DNA from: Sphingomonas sp. JUb134
GTDB taxonomy: Bacteria; Pseudomonadota; Alphaproteobacteria; Sphingomonadales; Sphingomonadaceae
Length of the DNA: 64,000 nt
Direction of reading: 5' to 3'
Assembly (NCBI RefSeq): GCF_004341505.2
Contig: NZ_SLYP02000002.1
Location: 186,001-250,000 of the forward strand
Position numbers and translations under genes: made by a program. Under the pieces are notes generated by a model. It did no database searches. It was not told the DNA's origin and was given only the letters and a program-made list of their open reading frames with translations. This document shows, in pieces, positions 16,624 to 26,144 of this stretch (position 1 is the stretch's first letter; the number at the start of each line of letters is the position of its first letter).

Positions 16624-17757
16624 ATGAGCGATTCGCTTCACGACATCCCCGACCAGGAGCCCGTCCGGCATGGGCAGACGCGCACGATAATCGTTACGGT
16701 AATCGTCCTCGTCCTCCTTTTGGGTGGGCTTTTCCTCTGGCGCAGCTTGCGCTCAGACCAGGGGCAGGGTTGGCAGCAGCAGGCGGTGCCGGTCGCCGCC
16801 ACATTGGTCGCGCCGCGCGACGTACCGGTGTCGCTCGACGCGGTCGGCACATTGACCGCCGTGCGCGAGGTGACGCTCTCGTCCGAAGTCGCAGGCCGCG
16901 TCACGGCCATCAACTTCAGCGCCGGATCGCAGGTTCGGGCCGGATCGCTGCTTGTTCAGCTTTTCGACGGTCCCGAACGGGCGGATCGCGACGCTGCCCG
17001 CGCGCGTGCAGCGTTCGCTGGCGTCCAGCTTGCCCGCTCCGAGCAGCTTGCCCCGACCGGGGCCGAGCCGCGCGAGCTGCTGCAACAGCGTCGCGCGGAG
17101 CGCGACCAGGCCCAGGCGGCGGTGCGCCAGATCGATGCACGCATCGTGCAGAAGCAGGTGAAGGCGCCCTTCTCGGGCGAGATCGGCATCCGCCGTGTCA
17201 ATCTCGGCCAATATCTCAATCCGGGAGATGCGGTCGCGACGCTGACGGCCCTCGACCAGCTCTATGTCGAGTTCGCCTTGCCGCAGCAGGAACTGGCCCG
17301 CCTGAGGCCCGGCTCCATGGTGTCGGTTACCAGTGACGCCTATCCGGGGCGCAGCTTCACCGCCCGCGTGAACGCCATCGAACCCAAGATCGGCGAGGAT
17401 ACGCGCAATGTGAGTGTTCAGGCGCTGCTTCCCAATCCCGGCGGCGCGCTGCGTCCCGGCATGTATGTGACCGCCTCGCTGGCGCTGCCGCCGCAGACCG
17501 GCGCGATCGTGGTCCCGGCCACCGCGATCCAGACCTCGGCGCAGGGCGACAGCGTGATCGTCATTCGCGGGGCCGATGCACGAAAGGGCGGCAAGGCCGA
17601 GATCGTGCCGATCCAGACCGGCTGCCGGCTCGGCAACGAGGTCGTGGTCGAGAAGGGCCTCAAAGCCGGCGACGTCATCGTCTCCGAAGGCCAGCTCCGG
17701 GTCCAGCCCGGCGCCGAGGTCAAGGTGAACAAACTTCTGGGCACCGGAGCGCGCTGA
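16624..17757 (+). CDS. RND efflux periplasmic adaptor (membrane fusion protein)
   Basis: This 377-residue adaptor starts at the ATG at 16624, after GGGAGCGG. A single N-terminal membrane anchor (IIVTVIVLVLLLGGLFLW) is followed by the lipoyl-like segment (GTLTAVREVTLSSEVAGRV), a short helical hairpin rich in Ala/Arg/Gln, the matching lipoyl half (VKAPFSGEIGIRRVNLGQYL) and a beta-barrel/MP domain ending near residue 370. Adaptors of this type join an RND pump to its outer-membrane channel. The stop is 1 bp before the pump start. The N-terminus lacks a lipobox, unlike MexA-type adaptors. Confidence 0.93.
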   Translation: MSDSLHDIPDQEPVRHGQTRTIIVTVIVLVLLLGGLFLWRSLRSDQGQGWQQQAVPVAATLVAPRDVPVSLDAVGTLTAVREVTLSSEVAGRVTAINFSAGSQVRAGSLLVQLFDGPERADRDAARARAAFAGVQLARSEQLAPTGAEPRELLQQRRAERDQAQAAVRQIDARIVQKQVKAPFSGEIGIRRVNLGQYLNPGDAVATLTALDQLYVEFALPQQELARLRPGSMVSVTSDAYPGRSFTARVNAIEPKIGEDTRNVSVQALLPNPGGALRPGMYVTASLALPPQTGAIVVPATAIQTSAQGDSVIVIRGADARKGGKAEIVPIQTGCRLGNEVVVEKGLKAGDVIVSEGQLRVQPGAEVKVNKLLGTGAR

Positions 17758-17758
17758 T

Positions 17759-20700
17759 ATGGCCTTTACCGATATCTTCATCCGGCGCCCGATCCTCGCG
17801 ATCGTGGTCAGCCTGCTCATCCTCCTCGTGGGATTGAGCGCCATGTTCGCGCTGCCGATCCGCCAGTATCCGGGCATGGAAAGCGCGACGATCACCATCA
17901 ACACGTCGCTGCCTGGCGCGTCGCAGGACGTCATGCAGGGCTTTGTCACCACGCCGATCGCCCAGGCGATCGCCACCGCCAACGGCATCGAATATCTGAC
18001 CTCGACGTCCCTGCAGGGCAAGAGCCAGATCAACGCCAAGCTGGTGCTCAATGCCAACGCCGACCGATCGATGACCGAGATTCTCGCCAAGGTGCAGGAG
18101 GTCAAATATCGACTGCCTGCCGGTGTCACCGATCCGGTCATCGCCAAGATCACCGATGGCGCATCGGCGATCCAATATGTAGGCTTCGCCAGCAAGAAGA
18201 TGACCGCCTCGCAGATGGCGGATTTCGCGTCGCGCGTGGCGCAGCCCCTCATCACTTCGGTGCCCGGCGTCGCCTCCGCCCAGATCAACGGCGGCGCCCC
18301 GCTTGCCATGCGCGTCTGGGTGGACCCGGTGAAGCTCGCCGCGCGTGGCCTTACCGCCAGCGACATCGCCAACGCCCTGCGGGCCAATAACGTTCAGGCG
18401 GCGCCCGGCCAGCTCAAGGGCGGCGATACGGCGATCAACATCACCGCGGGCACCGATTTGCGCGATATCGAGTCGTTCCGTCAGATGGTCATCAAGACAG
18501 GTGCCGACAGCGTCGTGCGCATCCGGGATGTCGCGACCGTCGAACTGGGCGGCCAGAATTATGACAGCGGCTTCCTTGTCGCCGGCGGCCCCGCCGTCTC
18601 GATCGCGATCTCGCCGACGCCAGACGGCAACCCGCTCGAGATCGTCAAAGCGGTCAATGCGCTTCTTCCCGAGATCCAGCGCGTCGCGCCCGCCGACCTC
18701 AAGGTCAACAATCAGTTCGACCGCGCCCAGTTCGTCGAGGCGGCGATCGAGGAGGTGGAACATACACTGGTCGAGGCGATCGTGATCGTCATCATCGTGA
18801 TTTTCCTGTTCCTGGGCACTTTTCGCGCCGTGATCATCCCCGTCGTCACCATCCCGCTGTCGCTGCTCGGCACGGCCGCGCTGATGCTGGCCTTCGGCTT
18901 CTCGTTCAATCTTCTGACCCTGCTCGCGATGGTGCTGGCGATCGGCCTCGTGGTCGATGACGCCATCGTCGTCGTCGAGAATATCCACCGCCATATCGAG
19001 GATGGGCAGACACCGCTCGATGCCGCGCTCCTGGGCGCACGCGAGATCATCGGTCCCGTCATCGCCATGACCATCACGCTGGCGGCCGTCTATGCGCCCA
19101 TCGGGCTCATGGGCGGGCTCACCGGCGCGCTGTTCCGCGAGTTCGCCTTCACGCTTGCCGGTTCGGTGATCGTTTCGGGGGTCATTGCACTGACGCTTTC
19201 GCCGATGATGAGCGGCATGCTGCTCCATTCGAAGATAGGCGAGGGGCGCCTGGCGCAGGCGGTCGAGCGCACCATGCACAAGGTGACCTCGGGCTATGTC
19301 CGCCTGCTCGACAGGACGCTGGCGGCTCGAGCCGCGGTACTGATCGTCGGCGTCGTCATCATGGGCAGCATCGTCGTGCTGTTCTCGGGCGCCAAGAGCG
19401 AATTGGCGCCCCAGGAGGACATGGGCTATGTCTTCGTCCAGGCCAAGGCGCCGCAATATGCCAATATCGGCTATACGGCGCGCTTCACCGCCGAGATCGA
19501 GCGGATCTTTCACGGTTTTCCGGAATATGCCGGCAGCTTCTTCGCCATCGGCGGCGATCAGAATGCCAATGGCAGCTTTGGCGGCATCGTCCTCAAGAAA
19601 TGGGCCGATCGTGAGCGCAATGGCGACGCGATCCAGGGCGAGCTGGCCGGACGCACCGCGGGCGTGACGGGCGTCTATACCGCCGTCTTCCAGGACAGCC
19701 CGCTCCCCGCGGGCAGCGGCGGCCTGCCGGTTCAGATGGTGATCCGCTCGGCCGACGACTTCCCGGCGATCTACAAGACACTGGAAGGCATCAAGGGTGC
19801 GGCCTGGGGCAGCGGCCTCTTCGCTTTCGTCGACAGCGATCTCGCCTTCGACAGCCCCGAGGCGCATATCAGCGTGGATCGGGCCAAGGCCGGCGAGATC
19901 GGCGTCACCATGTCGGAGATTGCCGATACGCTGGCGGTGATGGTCGGCGAGAATTACGTCAACCGGTTCAACTGGCACGATCGCTCCTACGACGTGATCG
20001 CGCAGGTGCCGCAGGGCAAGCGCATCAGCCCCGACAATCTCGGACAATTCTATGTGCGCACCGCCTCGGGCAAGCTCGTGCCGCTCTCGACGGTCGCCCA
20101 TGTCGAGGTGCGCCCGCAGCCCAACCGCCTGCCGCAGTTCAACCAGATGAACTCGGCGACGCTTTCGGCGGTGCTGCTGCCCGGCGTCACCATGGGCCAG
20201 GCGGTCGATTTCCTGAAAAGTCAGCCCCTGCCGCCGGGCACCACGGTCGACTGGCTCTCCAACAGCCGGCAATATGTCCATGAAGGCAACCAGCTCACCA
20301 TCTCCTTCGGCTTCGCGCTGATCGTGATCTTCCTGGTGCTGGCCGCCCAGTTCGAGAGCTTCCGCGATCCGCTGGTGATCCTCGTCACCGTGCCGCTCGC
20401 GGTCTGCGGGGCGCTGGTGCCGCTCTATCTCGGCTTTACCACGCTCAACATCTATACCCAGATCGGCCTCGTCACGCTGATCGGGCTGATTTCCAAGCAC
20501 GGCATCCTGATGGTGTCCTTCGCCAACGAGATGCAGCATGCGCAAGGCTGGAACAAGATCGAGGCGATCCGGCATTCTGCCGCGGTGCGTATGCGGCCGG
20601 TGCTCATGACCACCGCGGCGATGGTCGCAGGGCTCGTGCCGCTGCTGTTCGCATCGGGTGCGGGCGCCAACAGCCGCTTTGCCATCGGCATCGTGGTGGT

Positions 20701-20845
20701 GATGGGCATGCTGATCGGCACGCTCTTCACGCTCTTCGTCTTGCCGACGATCTATACCCTGCTCGCCGCCGACCATCGGCCCAAGCCGAAGCCGGACGGC
20801 AAACCCACCGTCCCGCCGCTCGAAGGAGGGCTGGCCCATGCGTAA
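17759..20845 (+). CDS. RND (HAE1-type) efflux pump inner-membrane transporter
   Basis: This 1028-residue transporter shows the whole RND layout: TM1 (PILAIVVSLLILLVGLSAMF), a large periplasmic loop, TM2-6 with the proton-relay motif GLVVDDAIVVVENIHRH in TM4, a second periplasmic loop with GNGDA-type segments, and a second TM block (LVTLIGLISKHGILMVSFANE). The length and the start MAFTDIFIRRP match the HAE1 drug-efflux subfamily rather than heavy-metal CzcA/CusA pumps, and I see no Met-rich metal relay. Substrates are probably redox-active or amphiphilic compounds. It overlaps the channel gene by 8 bp. Confidence 0.95.
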   Translation: MAFTDIFIRRPILAIVVSLLILLVGLSAMFALPIRQYPGMESATITINTSLPGASQDVMQGFVTTPIAQAIATANGIEYLTSTSLQGKSQINAKLVLNANADRSMTEILAKVQEVKYRLPAGVTDPVIAKITDGASAIQYVGFASKKMTASQMADFASRVAQPLITSVPGVASAQINGGAPLAMRVWVDPVKLAARGLTASDIANALRANNVQAAPGQLKGGDTAINITAGTDLRDIESFRQMVIKTGADSVVRIRDVATVELGGQNYDSGFLVAGGPAVSIAISPTPDGNPLEIVKAVNALLPEIQRVAPADLKVNNQFDRAQFVEAAIEEVEHTLVEAIVIVIIVIFLFLGTFRAVIIPVVTIPLSLLGTAALMLAFGFSFNLLTLLAMVLAIGLVVDDAIVVVENIHRHIEDGQTPLDAALLGAREIIGPVIAMTITLAAVYAPIGLMGGLTGALFREFAFTLAGSVIVSGVIALTLSPMMSGMLLHSKIGEGRLAQAVERTMHKVTSGYVRLLDRTLAARAAVLIVGVVIMGSIVVLFSGAKSELAPQEDMGYVFVQAKAPQYANIGYTARFTAEIERIFHGFPEYAGSFFAIGGDQNANGSFGGIVLKKWADRERNGDAIQGELAGRTAGVTGVYTAVFQDSPLPAGSGGLPVQMVIRSADDFPAIYKTLEGIKGAAWGSGLFAFVDSDLAFDSPEAHISVDRAKAGEIGVTMSEIADTLAVMVGENYVNRFNWHDRSYDVIAQVPQGKRISPDNLGQFYVRTASGKLVPLSTVAHVEVRPQPNRLPQFNQMNSATLSAVLLPGVTMGQAVDFLKSQPLPPGTTVDWLSNSRQYVHEGNQLTISFGFALIVIFLVLAAQFESFRDPLVILVTVPLAVCGALVPLYLGFTTLNIYTQIGLVTLIGLISKHGILMVSFANEMQHAQGWNKIEAIRHSAAVRMRPVLMTTAAMVAGLVPLLFASGAGANSRFAIGIVVVMGMLIGTLFTLFVLPTIYTLLAADHRPKPKPDGKPTVPPLEGGLAHA

Positions 20846-22361
20846 ATTCCCTCATGTCCTCGCGCCGCTGGCCGGGCTGGCGCTCTCTGCCTGCGCGGTG
20901 GGACCGGATTACCGGCCGCCCGCGCCGCCTTCGGCCGCTGCGGGAGCCTTCGTCACCACCGCGCCCCGGATCGATGCGGCCGCCGCGCTGCCCGACGACT
21001 GGTGGAAGCTCTATGAGGATCCGGCACTCGACGCATTGGTCACACAAGCGTTTGTTGCCAACACCGACCTGCGTGTCGCGTCCGCCAATCTCGCCAAGGC
21101 GCGCGCGGTGCTGAGCGAGGCGCGGGCGGGGCGGCTGCCCTCCACCACCCTCAACGGCGGCGCTCCCTATGGCGACGGCATCCAGGGAGCCGGGCAAAGC
21201 GGCTTTCCAGGCAACCTTGGCGATGCGCAATGGTCGCAGTTCGCGGGCATGTCGCTATCGTGGGAAGCCGACCTGTTCGGCCGCGTGTCCCGCGCCATCC
21301 AGGCCGCCCGCGCCGATGCCGGCGCGATCGAGGCGGCGCGCGACACGGTGCGGGTGACGGTCGCGGCCGAGACGACGCGTGCCTATCTCAACGCCTGCGC
21401 GGCCGCCTATGCGCTCGATGTCGCGCGCCAGTCCTACAAGGCGAGTGGCGACAGCTTCCGGCTTGTCTCGGAACAGGAGAAGGCGGGCTCGGTCGGCAAG
21501 CTCGACGTCGAACGCGCGGGCGCCGCGACCGCGACGGCGCGTGCGGCGATCCCGGCGCTCGAAGGCCAGCAGCAGGTGGCGCTCTTCGAACTGGCGGCGC
21601 TGCTTGGCACCACGCCCGATCAGGTGCCGGAATCTGCCCGGCGCTGTACGACCCCACCCGAACCGAAGGCGTCGATCCCCGTCGGCGATGGCGCCGCCCT
21701 GCTGCGCCGCCGACCTGACCTGCGGCAAGCCGAGCGTCAGCTTGCGGCCGATACGGCGCGCATCGGTGTGGCGACCGCCGATCTTTATCCGCGCATCAGC
21801 CTGGGCGGCTCGGGCAATTTCTTTCGCAACGACCAGGTGCGCGGTGCCAACAGCTTCTCCTTCTCGCTGGGACCGCTCATCTCCTGGAGCTTCCCCAATA
21901 TCGCGGTCGCCCGCACGCGTATCCGGCAGGCGCAGGCGCAGGGCGAGGCCTCGCTCGCGGCCTTTGATGGGCGGCTTATCACTGCGCTCAAGGAGGTCGA
22001 GCAGGCGCTGACGGTGGTCACCACCGAACAGCGCAGGCTCGATGCGCTGGGCGAAGCGCAGGCCCGGGCGGAGAAGGCGTATGAATTTGCCGACCTGCGC
22101 TATCGCGCTGGCTCTGTCGCCTATCTCGACGTGCTGGTGGCGCAAAGCGAGATGCTCAACGCCCGCAGCAGCTATGCCGGCTCCATCCAGCGGCTTTCCT
22201 CGGCCCGGGTCGATCTCTTCAAGGCGCTGGGCGGGGGATGGCAGGGCATCCAAAGCGCACAGGGCCCTGTGCAAGAGCCGGCCGGGTCTGGGGACGCATC
22301 TGCCGCGACAGAGCAGGACTCCCTTCCGTTCAGGGATGCCACGAAGGCGCTACGGCACTGA
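20838..22361 (+). CDS. RND outer-membrane channel lipoprotein (NodT family)
   Basis: This 507-residue outer-membrane factor overlaps the pump gene by 8 bp. It begins with a lipoprotein signal (LAPLAGLALSAC, lipid on Cys) and CAVGPDYRPPAPP, the usual NodT/OprM start. Two homologous halves of helix and strand follow: DPALDALVTQAFVANTDLRVA in the first and RRRPDLRQAERQLAADTARIGVA in the second. The SLGPLISWSFPN segment is one of the barrel strands. It forms the exit duct of the tripartite pump. The C-terminus is extended and low in complexity. Confidence 0.94.
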   Translation: MRKFPHVLAPLAGLALSACAVGPDYRPPAPPSAAAGAFVTTAPRIDAAAALPDDWWKLYEDPALDALVTQAFVANTDLRVASANLAKARAVLSEARAGRLPSTTLNGGAPYGDGIQGAGQSGFPGNLGDAQWSQFAGMSLSWEADLFGRVSRAIQAARADAGAIEAARDTVRVTVAAETTRAYLNACAAAYALDVARQSYKASGDSFRLVSEQEKAGSVGKLDVERAGAATATARAAIPALEGQQQVALFELAALLGTTPDQVPESARRCTTPPEPKASIPVGDGAALLRRRPDLRQAERQLAADTARIGVATADLYPRISLGGSGNFFRNDQVRGANSFSFSLGPLISWSFPNIAVARTRIRQAQAQGEASLAAFDGRLITALKEVEQALTVVTTEQRRLDALGEAQARAEKAYEFADLRYRAGSVAYLDVLVAQSEMLNARSSYAGSIQRLSSARVDLFKALGGGWQGIQSAQGPVQEPAGSGDASAATEQDSLPFRDATKALRH

Positions 22362-22404
22362 CCCGCTTTTCGAGCGCCATCTGAAGACACCAAGGAGACC
22401 AGGA

Positions 22405-23034
22405 ATGAGCTTCACCCTCCCGCCCCTGCCATATCCTAAGGATGCATTTGGTGACCTGATCTCACCTGAGACGTTCGACTATCATCACGGCAAGCATCAC
22501 AACGCCTATGTCGTCAAGGCGAACGAACTGGTCGCGGCCGATCCCGCGCTGCAGGGCAAGTCGCTCGTGGAATTGATCGAGCTTGCTGCTACCAATGGCC
22601 CCAGGGGGCTGTTCAATCAGGTCGGCCAGATCTGGAACCACAGTTTCTACTGGCGCGGTCTCAGCCCGCAAAAGAAGCAGCCGACCGGCCCGCTGCTCGA
22701 TCTCATCACCCAGGCCTTCGGATCGGTGGACGGGCTGATCGACACGCTCAAGGCTGAGGCCGTCGGTCATTTCGGCAGCGGATGGGCCGCGCTCAACCTC
22801 AAGGACGGCAAGCTCGAGGTAACCTCCTATCACGATGCCGACACCCCTGTCGCGCATGGTGCGGCGCCCCTCTTCATCTTCGATGTCTGGGAGCACGCTT
22901 ATTATGTCGACTATCGCAACGCGCGACCCGACTATGCCGACAAGATTCTGCGCAATGCGATCGACTGGGATTTTGTCGCCCTGAACCTCGACGGCCTGGG
23001 ACTGACTCGAGCCGACCAAATACCAGGCGGTTGA
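22405..23034 (+). CDS. sodB: Cytosolic Fe/Mn superoxide dismutase SodB
   Basis: This 209-residue superoxide dismutase starts at the ATG at 22405 with AAGGAG upstream and has no signal peptide. Metal ligands are visible in FDYHHGKHHNAYV, NQVGQIWNHSFYW and FDVWEHAYYVDY. The FNQVGQIWNH sequence and the GSGWAALNL segment match iron-type SodB. It follows the channel gene by 43 bp on the same strand, so the redox-linked pump and SodB are probably one transcript. This supports a SoxR-type oxidative-stress role for the operon. The later part of the stretch to copA holds no further gene. Confidence 0.94.
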   Translation: MSFTLPPLPYPKDAFGDLISPETFDYHHGKHHNAYVVKANELVAADPALQGKSLVELIELAATNGPRGLFNQVGQIWNHSFYWRGLSPQKKQPTGPLLDLITQAFGSVDGLIDTLKAEAVGHFGSGWAALNLKDGKLEVTSYHDADTPVAHGAAPLFIFDVWEHAYYVDYRNARPDYADKILRNAIDWDFVALNLDGLGLTRADQIPGG

Positions 23035-23454
23035 CCAGGCATCCACGCTCATCGAGCTGGTCGCGCGATGGGCGTGGGGTTCGAAAGGAGAATCAGGACG
23101 GCGAGGCCGCAGAGCCGACCGCCAACTGCGCGGCGGGGCGTCAGCCAAGCGCCCGCTTCGTAACATACGTATACTGCTCGACGTGATGACATCGCATGGA
23201 GGGGCCAGCGCCACCCGGTTCGCAAGCCGGTGACCGCGGCGCAGGCTCTTGGAGATCGCCCATGCAAACACGACAATCCTCACTGGAACAAGGTTCTGAT
23301 CGCGCGCCGTGAAGCCGGTGCCGCTACGGTCTTGCCCCAGTTCGCGGGTGAAGATCACGCCCCCTCGCCAGCGCACCCTGACGGTCGGCGAGATGGCACA
23401 AGCCGGCGCGCCTGGCGCCGCAGGCAAACCCTGTTCCAGAAAGATGCACGATCC
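23035..23454. other. 420-bp leader region between sodB and copA
   Basis: No credible gene is seen. The copA frame is open upstream through half of this stretch but lacks any start with a ribosome site and export signal. The region holds the third copy of the copper-region motif at 23159, almost 300 bp before copA, which would give a long untranslated leader if transcription starts near it. Confidence 0.5.
23159..23176 (+). promoter_or_regulatory. Copper-region motif copy 3
   Basis: CGTAACATACGTATACTG matches the copies at 10490 and 11120 (consensus CGYAANWTACGYATACWG). It contains the palindrome GTATACGTAT-like core seen in all three. Position upstream of copA makes it the candidate control site for the copA-copB-MFS-DUF411 operon. 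Confidence 0.55.
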
Positions 23455-25161
23455 ATGTTCGACCTGAACGCCCGCCCGATTGCGCGGCGCCAATTCGTCC
23501 AGGGGCTGGCGATCGGCGGCGCGGTCGCCGGTTTCGCCCCGGCGCTTCTCGCGCGATCCGCCCCAGTCTCGCCCGCTGAGCTGAGCGGGACCGAGTTCGA
23601 CCTCGAGATCGCCGAGCTGCCGGTCAACTTCACCGGCAAGCGCCGTATCGCGACCGCCGTGAACGGCAGCGTGCCCGCGCCGGTCCTGCGCCTGCGCGAA
23701 GGCGACACGGTCACGCTGCGCGTGCGCAACGGCCTCAAGGAGATGTCGAGCATCCATTGGCACGGCATCATCGTGCCGGCGGAGATGGACGGCGTGCCCG
23801 GCATCAGCTTTGCCGGCATCGCGCCGGGTGAGACCTTCACCTATCGCTTCGAGGTCCGCCAGAGCGGAACCTACTGGTATCACGCTCACACGCTCGCCGA
23901 GCAGACGGGACTCTATGGAGCGATCATCGTCGAGCCGAAACAGGCGCCGACGGCGCGGGCGCCCGATCGCGACTATTGCATCGTGCTCAGCGACTGGTCG
24001 GACGAGCCGCCGCTGCAGATCTTCCTCAATCTCAAGAAGCAGAGCAGCTACTATAATTTTGCGCAGCCGACCGCCGGCGATTTCCTCAAGGATGTCGGCG
24101 CCATGGGCTTGGGCAAGGCGCTCGAGCGCCGGCGGATGTGGAACAGCTCGCGGATGAACCCGACCGACTACAGCGATGTCTCTGCCGCGACCTACACCTA
24201 TCTGATGAACGGCGCGCCGCCCGCCGGCAACTGGACCGGTATCGCCGCGCCCGGCGAGCGCGTGCGCCTGCGCTTCGTCGGCGCGGGGACGGCGACGTTC
24301 TTCGACGTGCGGATCCCCGGGGTCGAGCTGACGGTCGTATCGACCGACGGGCAGCCGGTCGAGCCGGTCACGGTCGAGGAATTCCGGATCGGCCCGGGCG
24401 AGACCTACGACGTCGAGTTCACCATGCCCGAGGGCGGCGCCCGCACCATCTTCGCGCAGGCGATCGATCGGAGCGGCTATGCGCGTGGCACGATCGCACC
24501 GGCCCCGGGCATGGCGGCAGCCGTGCCGCCGCTCGATGCCCGGACCTGGCTCGAGCCGGTCGACATGATGGGCGCGATGGCGACGATGGGCGCAATGGGA
24601 GGCGACGCGCATGCCGGGCACGGCATGACCGAGATGCCGGCCAGGGCACGGCACGCCCGCACCGAATATGGCTCCAATACCGACATGCGCGTCGACTATC
24701 CGCGCACCAATCTCGACGATCCGGGCGCAGGCCTGCGCGGGCGCGACTGGCGCGTGCTGACGCTGGCCGACCTGCGCACGCCGGGCGGCGATCCCGACCC
24801 GCGCGAGCCCGAGCGCGACATCGAGCTGCATCTCACGGGCAATATGGAACGGTTCATCTGGTCGCTCGACGGCATCAAGCTCAACGATTCCAGGCCGCTC
24901 CATTTCAGGCCGAACGAGCGGCTGCGCGTCACCTTCGTCAACGACACGATGATGGCGCATCCGATGCATCTGCACGGCATGTGGAGCGATGTCGAAGGCC
25001 CGGACGGCGCCTTCCAGGTCCGCAAGCATACGGTCGTGGTCCAGCCCGCCCAACGGGTGAGCTTCCGCGTCACCGCCGACGCCTTGGGTCGATGGGCCTT
25101 TCACTGTCATCTGCTCTATCACATGGCGGCCGGCATGTTCCGGGAGGTGGTGGTCGCATGA
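23455..25161 (+). CDS. copA: Copper resistance multicopper oxidase CopA (copy 1)
   Basis: This 568-residue periplasmic CopA-type multicopper oxidase is read from the ATG at 23455, which places the Tat signal (IARRQFVQGLAIGGAVAGF) at the N-terminus. Copper-site motifs are HWHG at 101-104, WYHAHT at 141-146, HPMHLHG and HCHLLYH at 550-556. The type-1 site is Cys551, His556 and Met561. A Met/His segment (MMGAMATMGAMGGDAHAGHGM) lies near residues 365-390 and is much shorter than in the second copA. CopA oxidises and sequesters copper in the periplasm. The ribosome site is weak. It overlaps copB by 4 bp. Confidence 0.94.
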   Translation: MFDLNARPIARRQFVQGLAIGGAVAGFAPALLARSAPVSPAELSGTEFDLEIAELPVNFTGKRRIATAVNGSVPAPVLRLREGDTVTLRVRNGLKEMSSIHWHGIIVPAEMDGVPGISFAGIAPGETFTYRFEVRQSGTYWYHAHTLAEQTGLYGAIIVEPKQAPTARAPDRDYCIVLSDWSDEPPLQIFLNLKKQSSYYNFAQPTAGDFLKDVGAMGLGKALERRRMWNSSRMNPTDYSDVSAATYTYLMNGAPPAGNWTGIAAPGERVRLRFVGAGTATFFDVRIPGVELTVVSTDGQPVEPVTVEEFRIGPGETYDVEFTMPEGGARTIFAQAIDRSGYARGTIAPAPGMAAAVPPLDARTWLEPVDMMGAMATMGAMGGDAHAGHGMTEMPARARHARTEYGSNTDMRVDYPRTNLDDPGAGLRGRDWRVLTLADLRTPGGDPDPREPERDIELHLTGNMERFIWSLDGIKLNDSRPLHFRPNERLRVTFVNDTMMAHPMHLHGMWSDVEGPDGAFQVRKHTVVVQPAQRVSFRVTADALGRWAFHCHLLYHMAAGMFREVVVA

Positions 25162-26144
25162 TCCGGATTTTCCCCTCGCGCGGCATCGCTCTTGGCGCTG
25201 CCCTCTTCCTGGCGCCGGCGATCACGGCTCCCGCTCTCGCGCAGGATGCCTCGCCCCCGTCGCCCGCCACCACCCCTGCCCAAACGGCCACTCCCGCTCC
25301 GCAGACTCCTTCCGCGCAAGGCTCTCAGGACCATGCGGGCATGGACATGCCGGGCATGGATATGACCGACACGACGGCGTCCGGTAACGGCGCCACGATG
25401 GACATGGGCTCGATGCAGGGTGGCAAGGCCCCGCCGGACGCGCGCAACTCGGACGATTATGCCGACGGCTATCGCAACTCGACGCTGCCGGGCTATGAGA
25501 TGGCCGACAAGCTGTCGATCCCCAAGATACTTGTGGATGAGCTCGAATTCACCAGCGGCAACGAGGGTCAGGGCGTGGGCTGGACCGTGCTCGTGACCAA
25601 GGGTCAGGACAATGACAAGCTCTGGCTGCGCAGCCAGGGGCTCAAGAACTCCCGCGACCAACGTCTCGATCCGGAGAGCAGCGTCGAGGCGCTGTGGTGG
25701 CACAGCAAGAACCCGTTCTGGGGCACGCTGCTCGGGGTCAGGCAGGATCTCGGCAAGGGTGCGACCACCTGGCTGGCCGCCGGCGTCGAGGGACTGGCGC
25801 CTTATTGGTTCGACGTCCAGCTCACCGGCTATGTAGGAACCGATGGGCGTCTCGCGGCGCGCGCCAAGGCGTCCTATGAGGTCCTGTTCACCAATCGGTT
25901 GATCCTCACGCCGCAGGTAGAGGCCAATATCTATTCGAAGCGGTCGAGCGATCGGCAGCTCGGCAGCGGTTTCAGCAATGTCGAGCTGAGCGGGCGGTTG
26001 CGCTACGAAGTGTCGCGCAAGTTCGCGCCCTATATCGGCTTTGTCTGGGAGCGCGCATTTGACGGCACGGCCGATTTCCGTCGCCTGCGCGGGGAAGGGC
26101 CTTCCGAACACAGGGTGGTGATCGGCTTGCGCGCCTGGTGGTGA
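25158..26144 (+). CDS. copB: Copper resistance outer-membrane protein CopB (copy 1)
   Basis: This 328-residue CopB is translationally coupled to copA through an ATGA overlap. A signal peptide (LGAALFLAPAITAPALA) precedes a Pro/Thr-rich and Met-rich stretch (AGMDMPGMDMTD, MDMGSMQGG). The conserved CopB barrel domain follows: VDELEFTSGNEGQGVGW, LWLRSQGLKN, EALWWHSKNPFWGTLLGVRQDLG and a final RVVIGLRAWW strand. CopB sits in the outer membrane and is needed for copper tolerance, though its mechanism is not settled. The Met-rich segment is moderate compared with the second copB. Confidence 0.93.
   Translation: MIRIFPSRGIALGAALFLAPAITAPALAQDASPPSPATTPAQTATPAPQTPSAQGSQDHAGMDMPGMDMTDTTASGNGATMDMGSMQGGKAPPDARNSDDYADGYRNSTLPGYEMADKLSIPKILVDELEFTSGNEGQGVGWTVLVTKGQDNDKLWLRSQGLKNSRDQRLDPESSVEALWWHSKNPFWGTLLGVRQDLGKGATTWLAAGVEGLAPYWFDVQLTGYVGTDGRLAARAKASYEVLFTNRLILTPQVEANIYSKRSSDRQLGSGFSNVELSGRLRYEVSRKFAPYIGFVWERAFDGTADFRRLRGEGPSEHRVVIGLRAWW

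Noticed and set aside
17720..20839. Very long minus-strand open frame opposite the RND transporter
   Set aside because: It mirrors the pump gene codon for codon, is full of Arg/His/Asp typical of GC-rich antisense frames, and the plus strand has unmistakable RND motifs.
22462..25122. Long minus-strand open frame opposite sodB and copA
   Set aside because: It is an antisense shadow crossing two real genes and an intergenic region, and has no recognisable domain.
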